Shown here piece by piece: positions 32,898 through 41,732 of a DNA stretch of 64,000 nucleotides. Source of the DNA: Pedobacter sp. W3I1 (GTDB lineage Bacteria > Bacteroidota > Bacteroidia > Sphingobacteriales > Sphingobacteriaceae); contig NZ_JAUSXN010000001.1 in the NCBI RefSeq assembly GCF_030816015.1, positions 5,890,001-5,954,000 on the forward strand, read 5' to 3'. The notes beneath the pieces were generated by a model. It was not told the origin of the DNA. It worked only from the letters and a program-made list of their open reading frames with translations, and ran no database searches. How positions within the stretch are numbered: the first letter of the stretch is position 1; every line of letters starts with the position of its first letter. Both the position numbers and the translations under genes were made by a program.

Positions 32898-33449
32898 GTG
32901 ACTGCATTAAAAAAATTAACCCTAACCGAGCCTGAACTTGTTCAAGCACTGCAATCGAAAGATCCAGCGGTTCTAAAAACACTGTACAGCATGTATTCGT
33001 CAGCGCTTTACGGCGTTATCTCGCGTATTATCACTCACACAGAGCTTGCTGAAGATGTACTACAAGAAACTTTTGTAAAAATCTGGCAGTCTGCTGCACA
33101 CTATGACAATACTAAAGGACGTTTGTTTACGTGGATGATGAACATTGCCCGCAATTTATCGATCGACAAACTACGTTCTAAAGACTTTAAGAATTCACTC
33201 AAAAACCAAGATATAGAAAATAACGTAAGTTTCGTTGAAGAACAAAACAAGGTAACGTTTAATCCTGATGTTCTTGGAGTTAAGCAACTTGTAGAGAACC
33301 TTAAACCGGATTTACAAGCAGTTCTTGATTTAGTTTATTACAAGGGTTTCACCCATGTGGAAGCCGCAGAAAAGTTAGATCTGCCATTAGGTACGGTGAA
33401 AACCCGGATCCGGTTGGCTATTATTGAATTGAGAAGGAATTTTAATTGA
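32898..33449 (+). CDS. ECF-type RNA polymerase sigma factor
   Basis: This 183-aa sigma-70 family factor of the extracytoplasmic-function type starts at a GTG. Region 2 reads LYSMYSSALYGVISRIITHTELAEDVLQETFVKIWQSA, then GRLFTWMMNIARNLSIDKLR. Region 4 reads LVYYKGFTHVEAAEKLDLPLGTVKTRIRLAIIELR. The stop overlaps the start of the anti-sigma gene, so the two are translationally coupled. Targets are unknown; such pairs typically respond to envelope or oxidative stress. Confidence 0.96.
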   Translation: MTALKKLTLTEPELVQALQSKDPAVLKTLYSMYSSALYGVISRIITHTELAEDVLQETFVKIWQSAAHYDNTKGRLFTWMMNIARNLSIDKLRSKDFKNSLKNQDIENNVSFVEEQNKVTFNPDVLGVKQLVENLKPDLQAVLDLVYYKGFTHVEAAEKLDLPLGTVKTRIRLAIIELRRNFN

Positions 33450-34309
33450 GCGTGGAAAATTTAAAAGCATATATCGAATCTGGAGTACTCGAACTGTACG
33501 TTTTAGGTGATTTATCACCTGAAGAAGCGTTGCAGGTAGAGGAAATGGCATCTCAATACCCTGAGGTAAGAGATGAAATAGCTGCCATTGAGCAAGCTAT
33601 GGAGCAATATGCTATGCAAAATGCTGTGGAACCATCTGCAGATGTAGAAACAAGATTATTCGAAAAGTTGGGGTTAAATGAAGTTGAAGAGCATGTGAAT
33701 GTTCAGCCCGAACCTATTTATACAGAAGAACCAAGAATTATACGTTTAGATGGAAGTGATGCCAAAGTAAGAACTTTGCGTTACGCCTTAGTTGCTTGTA
33801 TAGCTTTATTGGTGGTAAGTACGGCAGCATTGTTTATTACGTATAACAAGCTAAATGCCGCACACGACCAAATTGCAAGTTTAAACCTGGATAAACAAAA
33901 ATTTGCTGGCCTGGTAAGCAAGTTAGAATTTGAAAACCAGGGCTTGGATAATATGGCTGCAATGGCCGACAGTAAAGAATGGGCAACCATCAGAATGGCT
34001 GGTCAGGCTTTTAGCCCTGGCTCGAAAATGAAAGTTTACTGGAACAAGAAAGATAAAAGTGTACTGATTAACTATGTAGCTATGGATTTACCCAAAACCG
34101 ATGCAGAACATCAATACCAGCTATGGGCTTTGGTAAACGGCAAACCGGTAAGTTTAGGCGTATTCGGAAAAACGGATTCAACTAACAACGAAGCGTTATT
34201 AAAAATGCAAGCCATTCAGGAAGCACAGGCTTTCGCCGTAACTATAGAGCCTATGGGCGGAAGTGTTAACCCAACAATGGAAAAACTAACCGTAATGGGT
34301 GGTGTTTAA
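33446..34309 (+). CDS. Membrane anti-sigma factor (RskA C-terminal domain type)
   Basis: This 287-aa partner of the ECF sigma factor has a cytoplasmic N-terminal zinc-less anti-sigma segment (YIESGVLELYVLGDLSPEEALQVEEMA). One membrane helix follows at about residues 112-132 (LRYALVACIALLVVSTAALFI), then a coiled-coil stretch. The periplasmic RskA-type domain reads WATIRMAGQAFSPGSKMKVYW, YQLWALVNGKPVSLGVF and FAVTIEPMGGSVNPTMEKLTVMG. The start may be TTG at 33446 or GTG at 33452; both overlap or abut the sigma stop. Confidence 0.93.
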   Translation: MSVENLKAYIESGVLELYVLGDLSPEEALQVEEMASQYPEVRDEIAAIEQAMEQYAMQNAVEPSADVETRLFEKLGLNEVEEHVNVQPEPIYTEEPRIIRLDGSDAKVRTLRYALVACIALLVVSTAALFITYNKLNAAHDQIASLNLDKQKFAGLVSKLEFENQGLDNMAAMADSKEWATIRMAGQAFSPGSKMKVYWNKKDKSVLINYVAMDLPKTDAEHQYQLWALVNGKPVSLGVFGKTDSTNNEALLKMQAIQEAQAFAVTIEPMGGSVNPTMEKLTVMGGV

Positions 34310-34333
34310 GTAGAAATTATTAGTTAAAATATT

Positions 34334-34367
34334 AAATCCCGGCATTTATTAATGTTGGGATTTTTTG
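34334..34367 (+). terminator. Terminator of the sigma/anti-sigma operon
   Basis: AAATCCCGGCATT and AATGTTGGGATTT form an imperfect stem, followed by TTTTTTGTTTTT. Confidence 0.85.
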
Positions 34368-34405
34368 TTTTTATAACATTAATTTTCGTTGATGTTTATT
34401 ATAAG

Positions 34406-35071
34406 AAAACGAACAGTTCCGACTCCGTAGGTGCTGCAGTCTCGTTATACACTCCAATCTTTTTATTGCAAATTCAATACATCAGGCAATACGTTTAGTC
34501 TAATCTATTTTAAGCAATAAAAAGGATTTCCGTTACTACCGGGTTTAGGAACAATGGGGCTGTGGGTTTTGACCTTTCGCCTGCCCTTTGTAAGCAATGG
34601 TTTTGCGCCCTGCAGCCCTAAATAGGATGAATGGCCGCGCCACCTAAACCTGGCAGCAGCGAACACCGAACGTAGAGAGGTAAAGCGAATGGCAGGACTA
34701 CCTAACCCCAAATGCTCCTGCAATTGCTTTCCAAAAAAAAGGACTAATTATCTAGATTATTTATGCGTAATGTGAAAACGAACATTCCAGTCTCTGTAGG
34801 TACTATAGTCCCGTTATACACTCCAATCTTTTTATTGCAATTTCTGCCTACAGGCGAAAAGCATAGATAAACTTCCTTCCAGGCAATAAAAAGGATTTCC
34901 GCTACTACCGGGTTTAGGAATAGAGGGGGCAGGTGATTATTCTGCACCCTGCAACCCTCAATAGTAAAACAAGCAGTGCCCCCTAAACCTGACAGTAGCG
35001 GGCACCGAACGCAGAGAGGTAAAGCGGATGGCAGGACTATCGTTGCCTAAATGCTTCTGCAATTGCTTTCC
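34406..35071. repeat. Two direct copies of a structured intergenic repeat (possible non-coding RNA)
   Basis: Copy 1 spans 34406-34732 and copy 2 spans 34775-35071; equivalent bases are offset by about 369-370 near the 5' end. Both contain an ACACTCCAATCTTTTTATTGC left arm and a GCAATAAAAAGGATTTCCG right arm that pair. CGGGTTTAGG pairs with a downstream CCTAAACCTG, and both end TGCAATTGCTTTCC. The outer part of the long stem differs between copies in a compensating way (CGTTAC with GCAGCG; CGCTAC with GTAGCG). No protein frame is conserved between copies. This fills most of an 880-bp gap without genes. Confidence 0.8.
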
Positions 35072-35107
35072 AAAAAAAGCGTATACATATACATTTAATT
35101 TGTAAAT

Positions 35108-35181
35108 CTTATCCACTGGAGTGAACGAAATGGAGAAACCTTATCGATTAAAATCTCTCCACTGCGGTCGAGATGACGATT
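35108..35181. repeat. Partial REP-like element of the GTCGAAATGACGA family
   Basis: CCACTGGAGTGAACGAAATG, GAGAAACC and CTCTCCACTGCGGTCGAGAT followed by GACGAT match the right part of the palindromes at 16494 and 43158, with a degenerate left arm. Confidence 0.75.
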
Positions 35182-35189
35182 CTACCAAA

Positions 35190-35891
35190 TCAAGATTTAG
35201 CTGCGTACTTCACCTCTTCGTAAGGCTGTACCAATACCCAACCCTCTCCGAAAAACTCCAATTGGAAAGATTCGCCGCTTCCTCTTCCGATAAAAGAACC
35301 GAAAGTTAAATTGGTTTTAATGTTTGGCGTTAAGTTTTCAGACCAGGCCACTGTAGCATTAGGATCGGTATATACAGCCTGGTTGCCTGTAACCCTCAAT
35401 AAGATTGGCTCACCATGCGTGGTAATGGCAATATAGCCACTGCCCGATAATTTAACCTGAAATAAACCACCACTCATCATCCCTGCAATGCTTTTTAGCA
35501 TTTTTATTTCGTTTTTGATATTCTCTTCTAAAGCCAATACATCATTTCCGTTTACAAAAACTGCTTCGTTTTGTAGTTTGATAATCTTTACTTTCTTACC
35601 TTCATCGGCTAAATATAGTTTACCTGTTCCGGTTGCGTGCATCAATGAGGTACCTTCGCCTGATATGGCTTTCTTTAATAAACCGCCCAAACCTTTACTC
35701 AACAGCCCTTCTCTTTTAAAATCTATATTTCCGATGTAAGCAACCATCGAACCTACTTTTGCCAGGATTTTTTGATTTTTTAAATTTACCTCCAGCATAG
35801 CCGGTTTCTCTAATTCGAAAAAATCGTTTTCATTTGGATTTTCTGCCGATTCCTGAATTAATTCATTCAGTGTATACTCTTTTTGTGCCAT
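35190..35891 (-). CDS. AIM24-family protein
   Basis: This 233-aa protein is of the AIM24/TIGR00266 family, made of repeated beta-helix-like segments. Visible landmarks are MLEVNLKNQKILAKVGSMVAYIGNI, ISGEGTSLMHATGTGKLYLAD, GGLFQVKLSGSGYIAITTHGEP and FGSFIGRGSGESFQLEFFGEGWVLVQP. It has no signal peptide or membrane helix. The function in bacteria is unknown; the eukaryotic namesake is mitochondrial. An N-terminal extension of about 30 residues (MAQKEYTLNELIQESAENP) precedes the domain. It is a single gene with about 130 bp of AT-rich DNA upstream. Confidence 0.92.
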   Translation of the reverse strand: MAQKEYTLNELIQESAENPNENDFFELEKPAMLEVNLKNQKILAKVGSMVAYIGNIDFKREGLLSKGLGGLLKKAISGEGTSLMHATGTGKLYLADEGKKVKIIKLQNEAVFVNGNDVLALEENIKNEIKMLKSIAGMMSGGLFQVKLSGSGYIAITTHGEPILLRVTGNQAVYTDPNATVAWSENLTPNIKTNLTFGSFIGRGSGESFQLEFFGEGWVLVQPYEEVKYAAKS

Positions 35892-36020
35892 AATAATTTT
35901 TTTCCGTTTTAAGCTATCTGTTATTTTAATATTCCTTTAAACTATAAATTATTAACTAGAAGCATAGTAGATTAATGCGGTTTTTTTTCCACAATTGTGG
36001 TTAACGACATCATAAACAAA

Positions 36021-37517
36021 CTATTTGGATACAAGTACTTTAATTTCTTTTGACACCCTGGCTGCAACCTGCGAGGCAGTAACCACAAAGTGTTCATGTG
36101 CTAAATGATCGCCTGCTTTTCCATGGATGTAGCAAGCCAAAATAGCGGCATCTGTTGCGGTATATTTCTGTGCTACAAAGCCTGCAATAATGCCAGTTAA
36201 GATATCGCCCATTCCGCCCTGCGCCATCGCCGGATTGCCTGTAGGATTGATGAGCACCTTGCCTGTAGGCAGGCAGATAAAGGTATATTGGTTTTTTAGC
36301 ACAATAACGATCTTCTGCTTCCTGGCCTGTCCTTTAGCTGTTTGCAGCCTGTCCCACCAGTTATCATGTTCGCCAAATAACCGATCGAACTCTTTCATGT
36401 GTGGGGTGATAATGGTATTTGCGGCAAGTTTATTGATTAGATCGGGTCTTTCGCCTAAGATATTTAAAGCATCTGCATCGATGATCATTGCCAGGTTGGC
36501 CATAATCAAGCTTTCCAGCAGTTTTTCATTTTCAGCTTCGGTACCTAAGCCCGGACCAATAGCAATTGCCTGATATTTCTTTGGGTTTTCTATCCTTGTA
36601 TATTCATCCCTTGGCAGGGCCATTACTTCTGGCAGGGCGGTATTTAAAGCTGTTAATCCATGCTGTGGGATACAGGCTGTAGTTAATCCTGCCCCTGTAT
36701 TTAAACAGGCCATTGAAGAAAGCAAAGCCGCGCCCATGGTATTGGTATTTCCCGCAATAATCAGTGCATGGCCGTAAGTTCCTTTATGACTGAACAATTT
36801 TCGGGGCTGAAGGATCTTTTCAATATCACCTTCCTCCACCAAATAGAAATCAGCCTCTTGTTTTTGGATAAAAGCCTCATCCAGATCAATATCAACCACC
36901 TCATATTTTTCAGTCGCCATGGCCGACTCTGGGAAGAAAAAATTAATCTTCGGCCGTTGAAAACAAATTGTTTTATAGGCTTTTATACCATTGTAATCTT
37001 TAGGCAGCTTACCTTCAGCAAAAAAACCAGTAGGTACATCAACCGCATACACTTTTTTATTCAGCTTGTTAATGGCCTGTACCAGCGCCTCAAATTCTCC
37101 GCTTAAAGGTTTATTTAAACCAGAGCCTAAAATGGCGTCGATAATTAAATCAGCTTTCAGATTCTTTACATCAGAAGCCTGAGTAATGATTGTTTTTTTA
37201 CAACGTGTTTCCTCAATCCGCTGCAGGTTGATGGCAAAATCGTCGCTCTGTTTTTTACCGAAGTCAATAATATAGACTTTTATATTCCCGTATCCGTTGG
37301 CAATCAGCAAATGAGCTATGGCCAGTCCGTCACCCCCATTATTCCCCTTTCCACAGCATATAGCAATACTTTTATTCGTATCGAACTCATCTCTTAAAAA
37401 AGTTTGAACAAAAGCCCTTGCAGCTTTTTCCATCAGATCGATAGAGGCAATGGGTTTATTGGCAATGGTAAACTGATCGGCACTGCGCATTTGGGCAGAA
37501 GTAAGCAATGTTCGCAT
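36021..37517 (-). CDS. nnr: Bifunctional NAD(P)H-hydrate epimerase / ADP-dependent NAD(P)H-hydrate dehydratase
   Basis: This is a 498-aa fusion that repairs hydrated NAD(P)H. The N-terminal epimerase (YjeF_N) has CGKGNNGGDGLAIAHLL and ADLIIDAILGSGLNKPLSG. The C-terminal carbohydrate-kinase-like dehydratase has GHALIIAGNTNTMGAALLSS, AIGPGLGTE, DADALNIL, TPHMKEFDRLFG and NPTGNPAMAQGGMGDILTGI. This domain order is the usual bacterial Nnr layout and both active-site regions look intact. It is monocistronic. Confidence 0.97.
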   Translation of the reverse strand: MRTLLTSAQMRSADQFTIANKPIASIDLMEKAARAFVQTFLRDEFDTNKSIAICCGKGNNGGDGLAIAHLLIANGYGNIKVYIIDFGKKQSDDFAINLQRIEETRCKKTIITQASDVKNLKADLIIDAILGSGLNKPLSGEFEALVQAINKLNKKVYAVDVPTGFFAEGKLPKDYNGIKAYKTICFQRPKINFFFPESAMATEKYEVVDIDLDEAFIQKQEADFYLVEEGDIEKILQPRKLFSHKGTYGHALIIAGNTNTMGAALLSSMACLNTGAGLTTACIPQHGLTALNTALPEVMALPRDEYTRIENPKKYQAIAIGPGLGTEAENEKLLESLIMANLAMIIDADALNILGERPDLINKLAANTIITPHMKEFDRLFGEHDNWWDRLQTAKGQARKQKIVIVLKNQYTFICLPTGKVLINPTGNPAMAQGGMGDILTGIIAGFVAQKYTATDAAILACYIHGKAGDHLAHEHFVVTASQVAARVSKEIKVLVSK

Positions 37518-37686
37518 ATAACTAAGATAAGGTTATACAGCTATAATACAAAAGATCTGATTTTGTTTGGTTCTGCACTTCCCAGTAAGCTAGTTTTTTA
37601 AAATAACTTAAAATACTATCTTTTAATTTTTATACCTTTTGCCAATCTTTAGCGTTGTCTATTGAATTAAATTAAATCTCAAAACA

Positions 37687-38094
37687 ATGAATCAAAAACC
37701 ATCGAATGCATTCGTGGCAGCTGCCTGGCTTGCATTAGGTATCGGAATGATCGGCTTTATTGTAGGCCTGTGGCGTTCTGATATGCTTCTCAATGAAAAA
37801 GGATATTATTTTACCGTATTGATGTTTGGCCTTTTCGCCGTAATCTCTTTACAAAAAGCTGTTCGCGATAAATTGGAAGGAATTCCGGTTACTGAAATTT
37901 ATTACGGCATCAGTTGGTTCTCTACGCTGTTAACCATTACCTTATTGGTGATTGGTTTGTGGAATGCTACTTTGCTGCCCAGCGAAAAAGGGTTTTATGC
38001 CTTTGCCTTTTTACTCTCGCTGTTTGGCGCCATTACAGTGCAGAAAAACACGAGAGACAGCCAGATAGCGAATAAAAACCGCGATTCGGAATAA
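37687..38094 (+). CDS. YiaA/YiaB-family inner membrane protein
   Basis: This 135-aa protein has four membrane helices arranged as two similar halves. Each half has a helix pair with the motif (F/L)xVGLW-x-(S/A)-xLLxxEKG(Y/F)Y, the YiaA/YiaB two-helix domain. Half one reads GMIGFIVGLWRSDMLLNEKGYYF; half two reads ITLLVIGLWNATLLPSEKGFYAF. Each half ends in LQKAVRD or VQKNTRD. Function is unknown. It has its own terminator 7 bp past the stop. Confidence 0.93.
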   Translation: MNQKPSNAFVAAAWLALGIGMIGFIVGLWRSDMLLNEKGYYFTVLMFGLFAVISLQKAVRDKLEGIPVTEIYYGISWFSTLLTITLLVIGLWNATLLPSEKGFYAFAFLLSLFGAITVQKNTRDSQIANKNRDSE

Positions 38095-38100
38095 GCATCA

Positions 38101-38130
38101 AAGCCAGTAAGATTAATTACTGGCTTTTTT
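38101..38130 (+). terminator. Terminator of the YiaA/YiaB-family gene
   Basis: AAGCCAGTAA (38101-38110) and TTACTGGCTT (38117-38126) form a perfect 10-bp stem followed by T6 in total. The convergent M48 gene ends 4 bp further. Confidence 0.93.
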
Positions 38131-38133
38131 ACG

Positions 38134-40206
38134 TTAACTAAATACCGGATTTATCAACTTTGCATCAAAGTTCAGAAGTTCTTTTTTAGTAAGGAAATGT
38201 CGTTCGGATATTACTCCTCCGAAAAAATTCATCGCAAAAAATAAGTCCTTAAGCTCTTCATCAAAATAAAGATCTGCTCCAAAATACTTGTAATCATGTT
38301 TTAAGTACTCCGCTAGGGCTGTTTTTGCCTCTTCGGTTATTAAATTGGCGTACTCATCATCGTTAACGATTGCAATCAAACAATCCTTAAATTTTTTCTC
38401 TTCTTTTTTAACCACCACCATCTTTCTTTTGATCATTTCTTTGGATGCTGATGTATGCATAAATCTTGTTGCATTGGCCAGATCTAAATAAGCATTCTCT
38501 TGAACAGTAAACTCTTCAGCTACCTGCTTATATTTGATTGAAAGCGATTTAAATGTTGCTTCAGTTTGATTTTCTTTTGCCAAAAACCTGAAATATTCAA
38601 AAACCTTTACGTCGAGTAGGGCCAATTGCTCATTTTTTTTACTTATTTCATCCTTCAAATAATCGATCATTGCCCTACAATCAGCCAGCGAATACTTTTT
38701 GCCGTCGTAATTAAACGTTTTAACATTGATCACCTGCGAATCTATATTATCTATCGTAGTCAGATCAGCTTCCAATGCCTTCAGCTCATACATTACGCTT
38801 AAGTTGGTATCATCAAAAAACTCTTCAACGCTCAATTCAGATGGAATTGTTGGCAGATCAAATACATCTATGTTAAATTGATGATAGGGATTTCTATAAT
38901 CGAAATAACCATTAAAAATATCTGGATAAGAATTTTGATCATTTTCTTTCAAAAAATCCGCTTCAAAGTCACTAAATTGCTGTACCAATGGTTGCTCTCG
39001 GTAAACCGCATGCTGAAATATCTGTGCCGTAAATTTTTCAGCTATTTTTTCCTGATCAACAAGTAGCGAGTTCGCCATCTCATGGTATGGTTTTGCAACA
39101 GGAATTCCGAGATCATTTAATCTTTTAATACGCTCATCGGTTTCGGGATGTGAACCATATTGATTGGAAAAGGATATTTTTGATTTGTTAAAGCGGTTGT
39201 AATAGCCAATGCTTACCTGCGGAAGTCCATTTTCGAAAGGCAGTTTATTCCTTTTAGCCAAAAAATTCATTACTAAAATCTGTTGCGGAAAAATATTTGC
39301 CGAAATAACACACTCATCGATTTTTCTTTCGTAGTAGTTACAGATAATATCCACTGAACGGTTTGCGAGCTGCATGCGCAATAACGAATCAACAAGCGGT
39401 TTAGAACCTACGGTTACTGCGGCAACTGCATCGGCATGAAATTCCATTTCGTGTGAAAGTTTGCTATAACTCTCACTTAAAACCTGATAAACACGCACTA
39501 GGATCTGCTGCATCAAACCGATTATCTTATCAGAAATTAACACAAAAATACCAATATAAGAACTTGCGCTCGCTATGCCCCGTGTTACTTTATCATAACT
39601 TTCATTATCATAAAGCATATCGTAAATAATTTTATTAAACTGGTATACATAAATACCAACCTTCATGCTCCTTTGCGAAAAGTGGCCAAACTCATGGGCC
39701 AATATTGCACGCAGTTCATCAGCAGTGGTAGTATTGATCAGCCCAAATCCGATCATCAGGTTTTTGCGCACAGGAAAAAACATGCTCCAAAAGTTCGAAT
39801 CGTAAAAAACGGCAGCATTAACCTCATTCGATAGGTATACTTTTTTCGGAAAATCTGTTTGTACGCTTAAAACAATTTCATCAATCATTTTAAAGATTTC
39901 AGGCTGATCGGCCCTGGTAATTTCCAATAAATGAGACCTGTCCAGCTTATTGCTCTTAAACATAAACTTGACCAGAAAAAATAGGATCATAAAACCAAAA
40001 CCTATCAAACCGATGCCCAAAATAAAAGTAATGGAAGAGCTGATGTATTCCATCAGCTTTATCCCCAAATAACAGGAAACTGCGGTTAGCGCCAATGTAA
40101 ATATTATTAATACTATATAGGTAGCAACGAATAAGGTAATGGCTTGTACAGACTTGGCTGCCATCTTCTTGAAATTTTCGGAGGGCTGGAGAGCGTTTTT
40201 GTGCAT
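38134..40206 (-). CDS. Membrane-bound M48-family metalloprotease, 690 aa
   Basis: The N-terminus has two or three membrane helices (about residues 20-45 and 55-85). The M48 protease domain has the zinc motif HEFGH at residues 171-175, within LRAILAHEFGHFSQRSMKVG. A third zinc ligand lies in HEMEFHADAVAAV. A second hydrophobic pair separates them, as in HtpX-like enzymes. The C-terminal 300 residues are soluble and rich in helices, much longer than HtpX (about 290 aa), and are of unknown function. The catalytic residues are intact. It is probably involved in envelope quality control. Confidence 0.9.
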   Translation of the reverse strand: MHKNALQPSENFKKMAAKSVQAITLFVATYIVLIIFTLALTAVSCYLGIKLMEYISSSITFILGIGLIGFGFMILFFLVKFMFKSNKLDRSHLLEITRADQPEIFKMIDEIVLSVQTDFPKKVYLSNEVNAAVFYDSNFWSMFFPVRKNLMIGFGLINTTTADELRAILAHEFGHFSQRSMKVGIYVYQFNKIIYDMLYDNESYDKVTRGIASASSYIGIFVLISDKIIGLMQQILVRVYQVLSESYSKLSHEMEFHADAVAAVTVGSKPLVDSLLRMQLANRSVDIICNYYERKIDECVISANIFPQQILVMNFLAKRNKLPFENGLPQVSIGYYNRFNKSKISFSNQYGSHPETDERIKRLNDLGIPVAKPYHEMANSLLVDQEKIAEKFTAQIFQHAVYREQPLVQQFSDFEADFLKENDQNSYPDIFNGYFDYRNPYHQFNIDVFDLPTIPSELSVEEFFDDTNLSVMYELKALEADLTTIDNIDSQVINVKTFNYDGKKYSLADCRAMIDYLKDEISKKNEQLALLDVKVFEYFRFLAKENQTEATFKSLSIKYKQVAEEFTVQENAYLDLANATRFMHTSASKEMIKRKMVVVKKEEKKFKDCLIAIVNDDEYANLITEEAKTALAEYLKHDYKYFGADLYFDEELKDLFFAMNFFGGVISERHFLTKKELLNFDAKLINPVFS

Positions 40207-40418
40207 AAAAATATTGTTTGGTCATGCAAGATAACAAAACCTCTAAATGCCTAAAAGGTATTTTAAAAAATTAACAATAAAATTCTTGTGGCAATTGCCA
40301 CCGTTTATCTAAATGATTCGAAAAATAATTACTACTTTAAACATCAGATACCGAGGCTAATAGTTTATCATTTTCGAGCAAATAATATAAACCTATTTCA
40401 ATCTTGTAAATCCTGCCA

Positions 40419-41732
40419 ATGGAACAAAAAGATAGCTTAAAAAAAACACTTACCCCTTTTATGCTATGGGGGCTTGGCGTAGGATATGTGATTTCGGGAA
40501 TGTATTTTGGCTGGAACCTTGGCCTCGAAAAAGGTGGCACCTTGGGCATGGCTATCGCCACAGTGGCCATCATGATCATGTATGTGACCTTTAGTTTCAG
40601 TTATGCCGAACTGGCCTGCGCTATACCAAAAGCCGGTGGTGTTTTCGATTATGCGAATGCGGCGCTCGGCAAAAACATCGGTTTTATTGCCGGTATTGCC
40701 CAAATGGTCGAATTTATCTTTGCACCACCTGCTATTGCATTTGCCATTGGTGCTTATTTTAATGCTTTCTTTCCTCAGGTACCCATTCTTACCAGTGCAA
40801 TTGCAGTGTACTTTATCTTTACAGCGCTAAATGTATATGGTGTAAAAGCCGCGGCTTCATTCGAAGTAATTATTACCGTTTTAGCTGTTGGCGAACTGCT
40901 GTTATTCTCCGGAATTACGTTACCTAAATTTCATACAGAAAACCTGATCCATAACAATTTCCCAAATGGCTGGAGCGGTGTTTTTGCCGCTATTCCATTT
41001 GCCATCTGGTTTTTCCTGGGCATTGAAGGCGTTGCAAATGTGGCAGAGGAAACCAAGAATCCACAGCGCGATATTAGCAAGGGTTTTGGCTGGGGCATAT
41101 TTACGTTGGTGATATTATGTGTGCTTGTTTTTATCTCCACCGTTGGCATTGGCGGTTGGGAAGCCATCGTATATAAAAACGGAAAGTCGGGCGAAACCTC
41201 TGATTCGCCCTTACCGCTTGCCCTTTCGATGATCACAGGCGATAACCACCTGATGTATCATTTACTCATTACAGTTGGCTTATTTGGTCTGGTCGCCTCC
41301 TTCCATGGCCTGGTTTTGGCAGCAGGTCGTTCTACTTACGAAATGGGACGGGTGAAAAGCATTCCGGGTTTCCTAGGGAAAATTTCTCCTAAATTTCAAA
41401 CGCCCGCAAATGCGTTAATTGGCAATATGGTAATTGGTATCATCGCCCTTTTATCGGGCAAAACAGCTGAGATTATTATCATTTCTGTGTTTGGGGCACT
41501 AACTTTATACATCATTTCGATGATTTCGGTAATGGTACTGCGGAAAAAGAATCCCGAAATGGCAAGACCTTTCAAAACCCCGGTTTATCCGTTATTCCCC
41601 ATTATTGCCTTAATTATTTCCTGCGTTTCTTTCATCGCAATGCTGATATATAATCTTAAATTAGGTTTAATTTATTCGGGCATTGTTTTAGGCATATTTC
41701 TTCTATATAAAATCTTTAAAAAGGCAGATTAA
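40419..41732 (+). CDS. Ethanolamine-permease-like amino acid/amine transporter (APC superfamily)
   Basis: This 437-aa transporter has about 12 membrane helices. The segment GYVISGMYFGWNLGLEKGGTLGM, followed by PKAGGVFDYANAALG and EFIFAPPAIAFAIGAYFNAFF, is characteristic of the ethanolamine permease (Eat) group. WFFLGIEGVANVAEETKNPQRDISKG is the usual central loop of APC transporters. Its stop overlaps the next start by one base (TAATG), so it is translated with the GS-like ligase. Substrate identity is inferred from family resemblance and from the neighbouring alcohol and aldehyde dehydrogenases. Confidence 0.9.
   Translation: MEQKDSLKKTLTPFMLWGLGVGYVISGMYFGWNLGLEKGGTLGMAIATVAIMIMYVTFSFSYAELACAIPKAGGVFDYANAALGKNIGFIAGIAQMVEFIFAPPAIAFAIGAYFNAFFPQVPILTSAIAVYFIFTALNVYGVKAAASFEVIITVLAVGELLLFSGITLPKFHTENLIHNNFPNGWSGVFAAIPFAIWFFLGIEGVANVAEETKNPQRDISKGFGWGIFTLVILCVLVFISTVGIGGWEAIVYKNGKSGETSDSPLPLALSMITGDNHLMYHLLITVGLFGLVASFHGLVLAAGRSTYEMGRVKSIPGFLGKISPKFQTPANALIGNMVIGIIALLSGKTAEIIIISVFGALTLYIISMISVMVLRKKNPEMARPFKTPVYPLFPIIALIISCVSFIAMLIYNLKLGLIYSGIVLGIFLLYKIFKKAD

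Noticed and set aside
34505..34947. Small minus-strand frames in the 34.4-35.1 kb repeats
   Set aside because: The frames are not kept between the two repeat copies, while the stems are.
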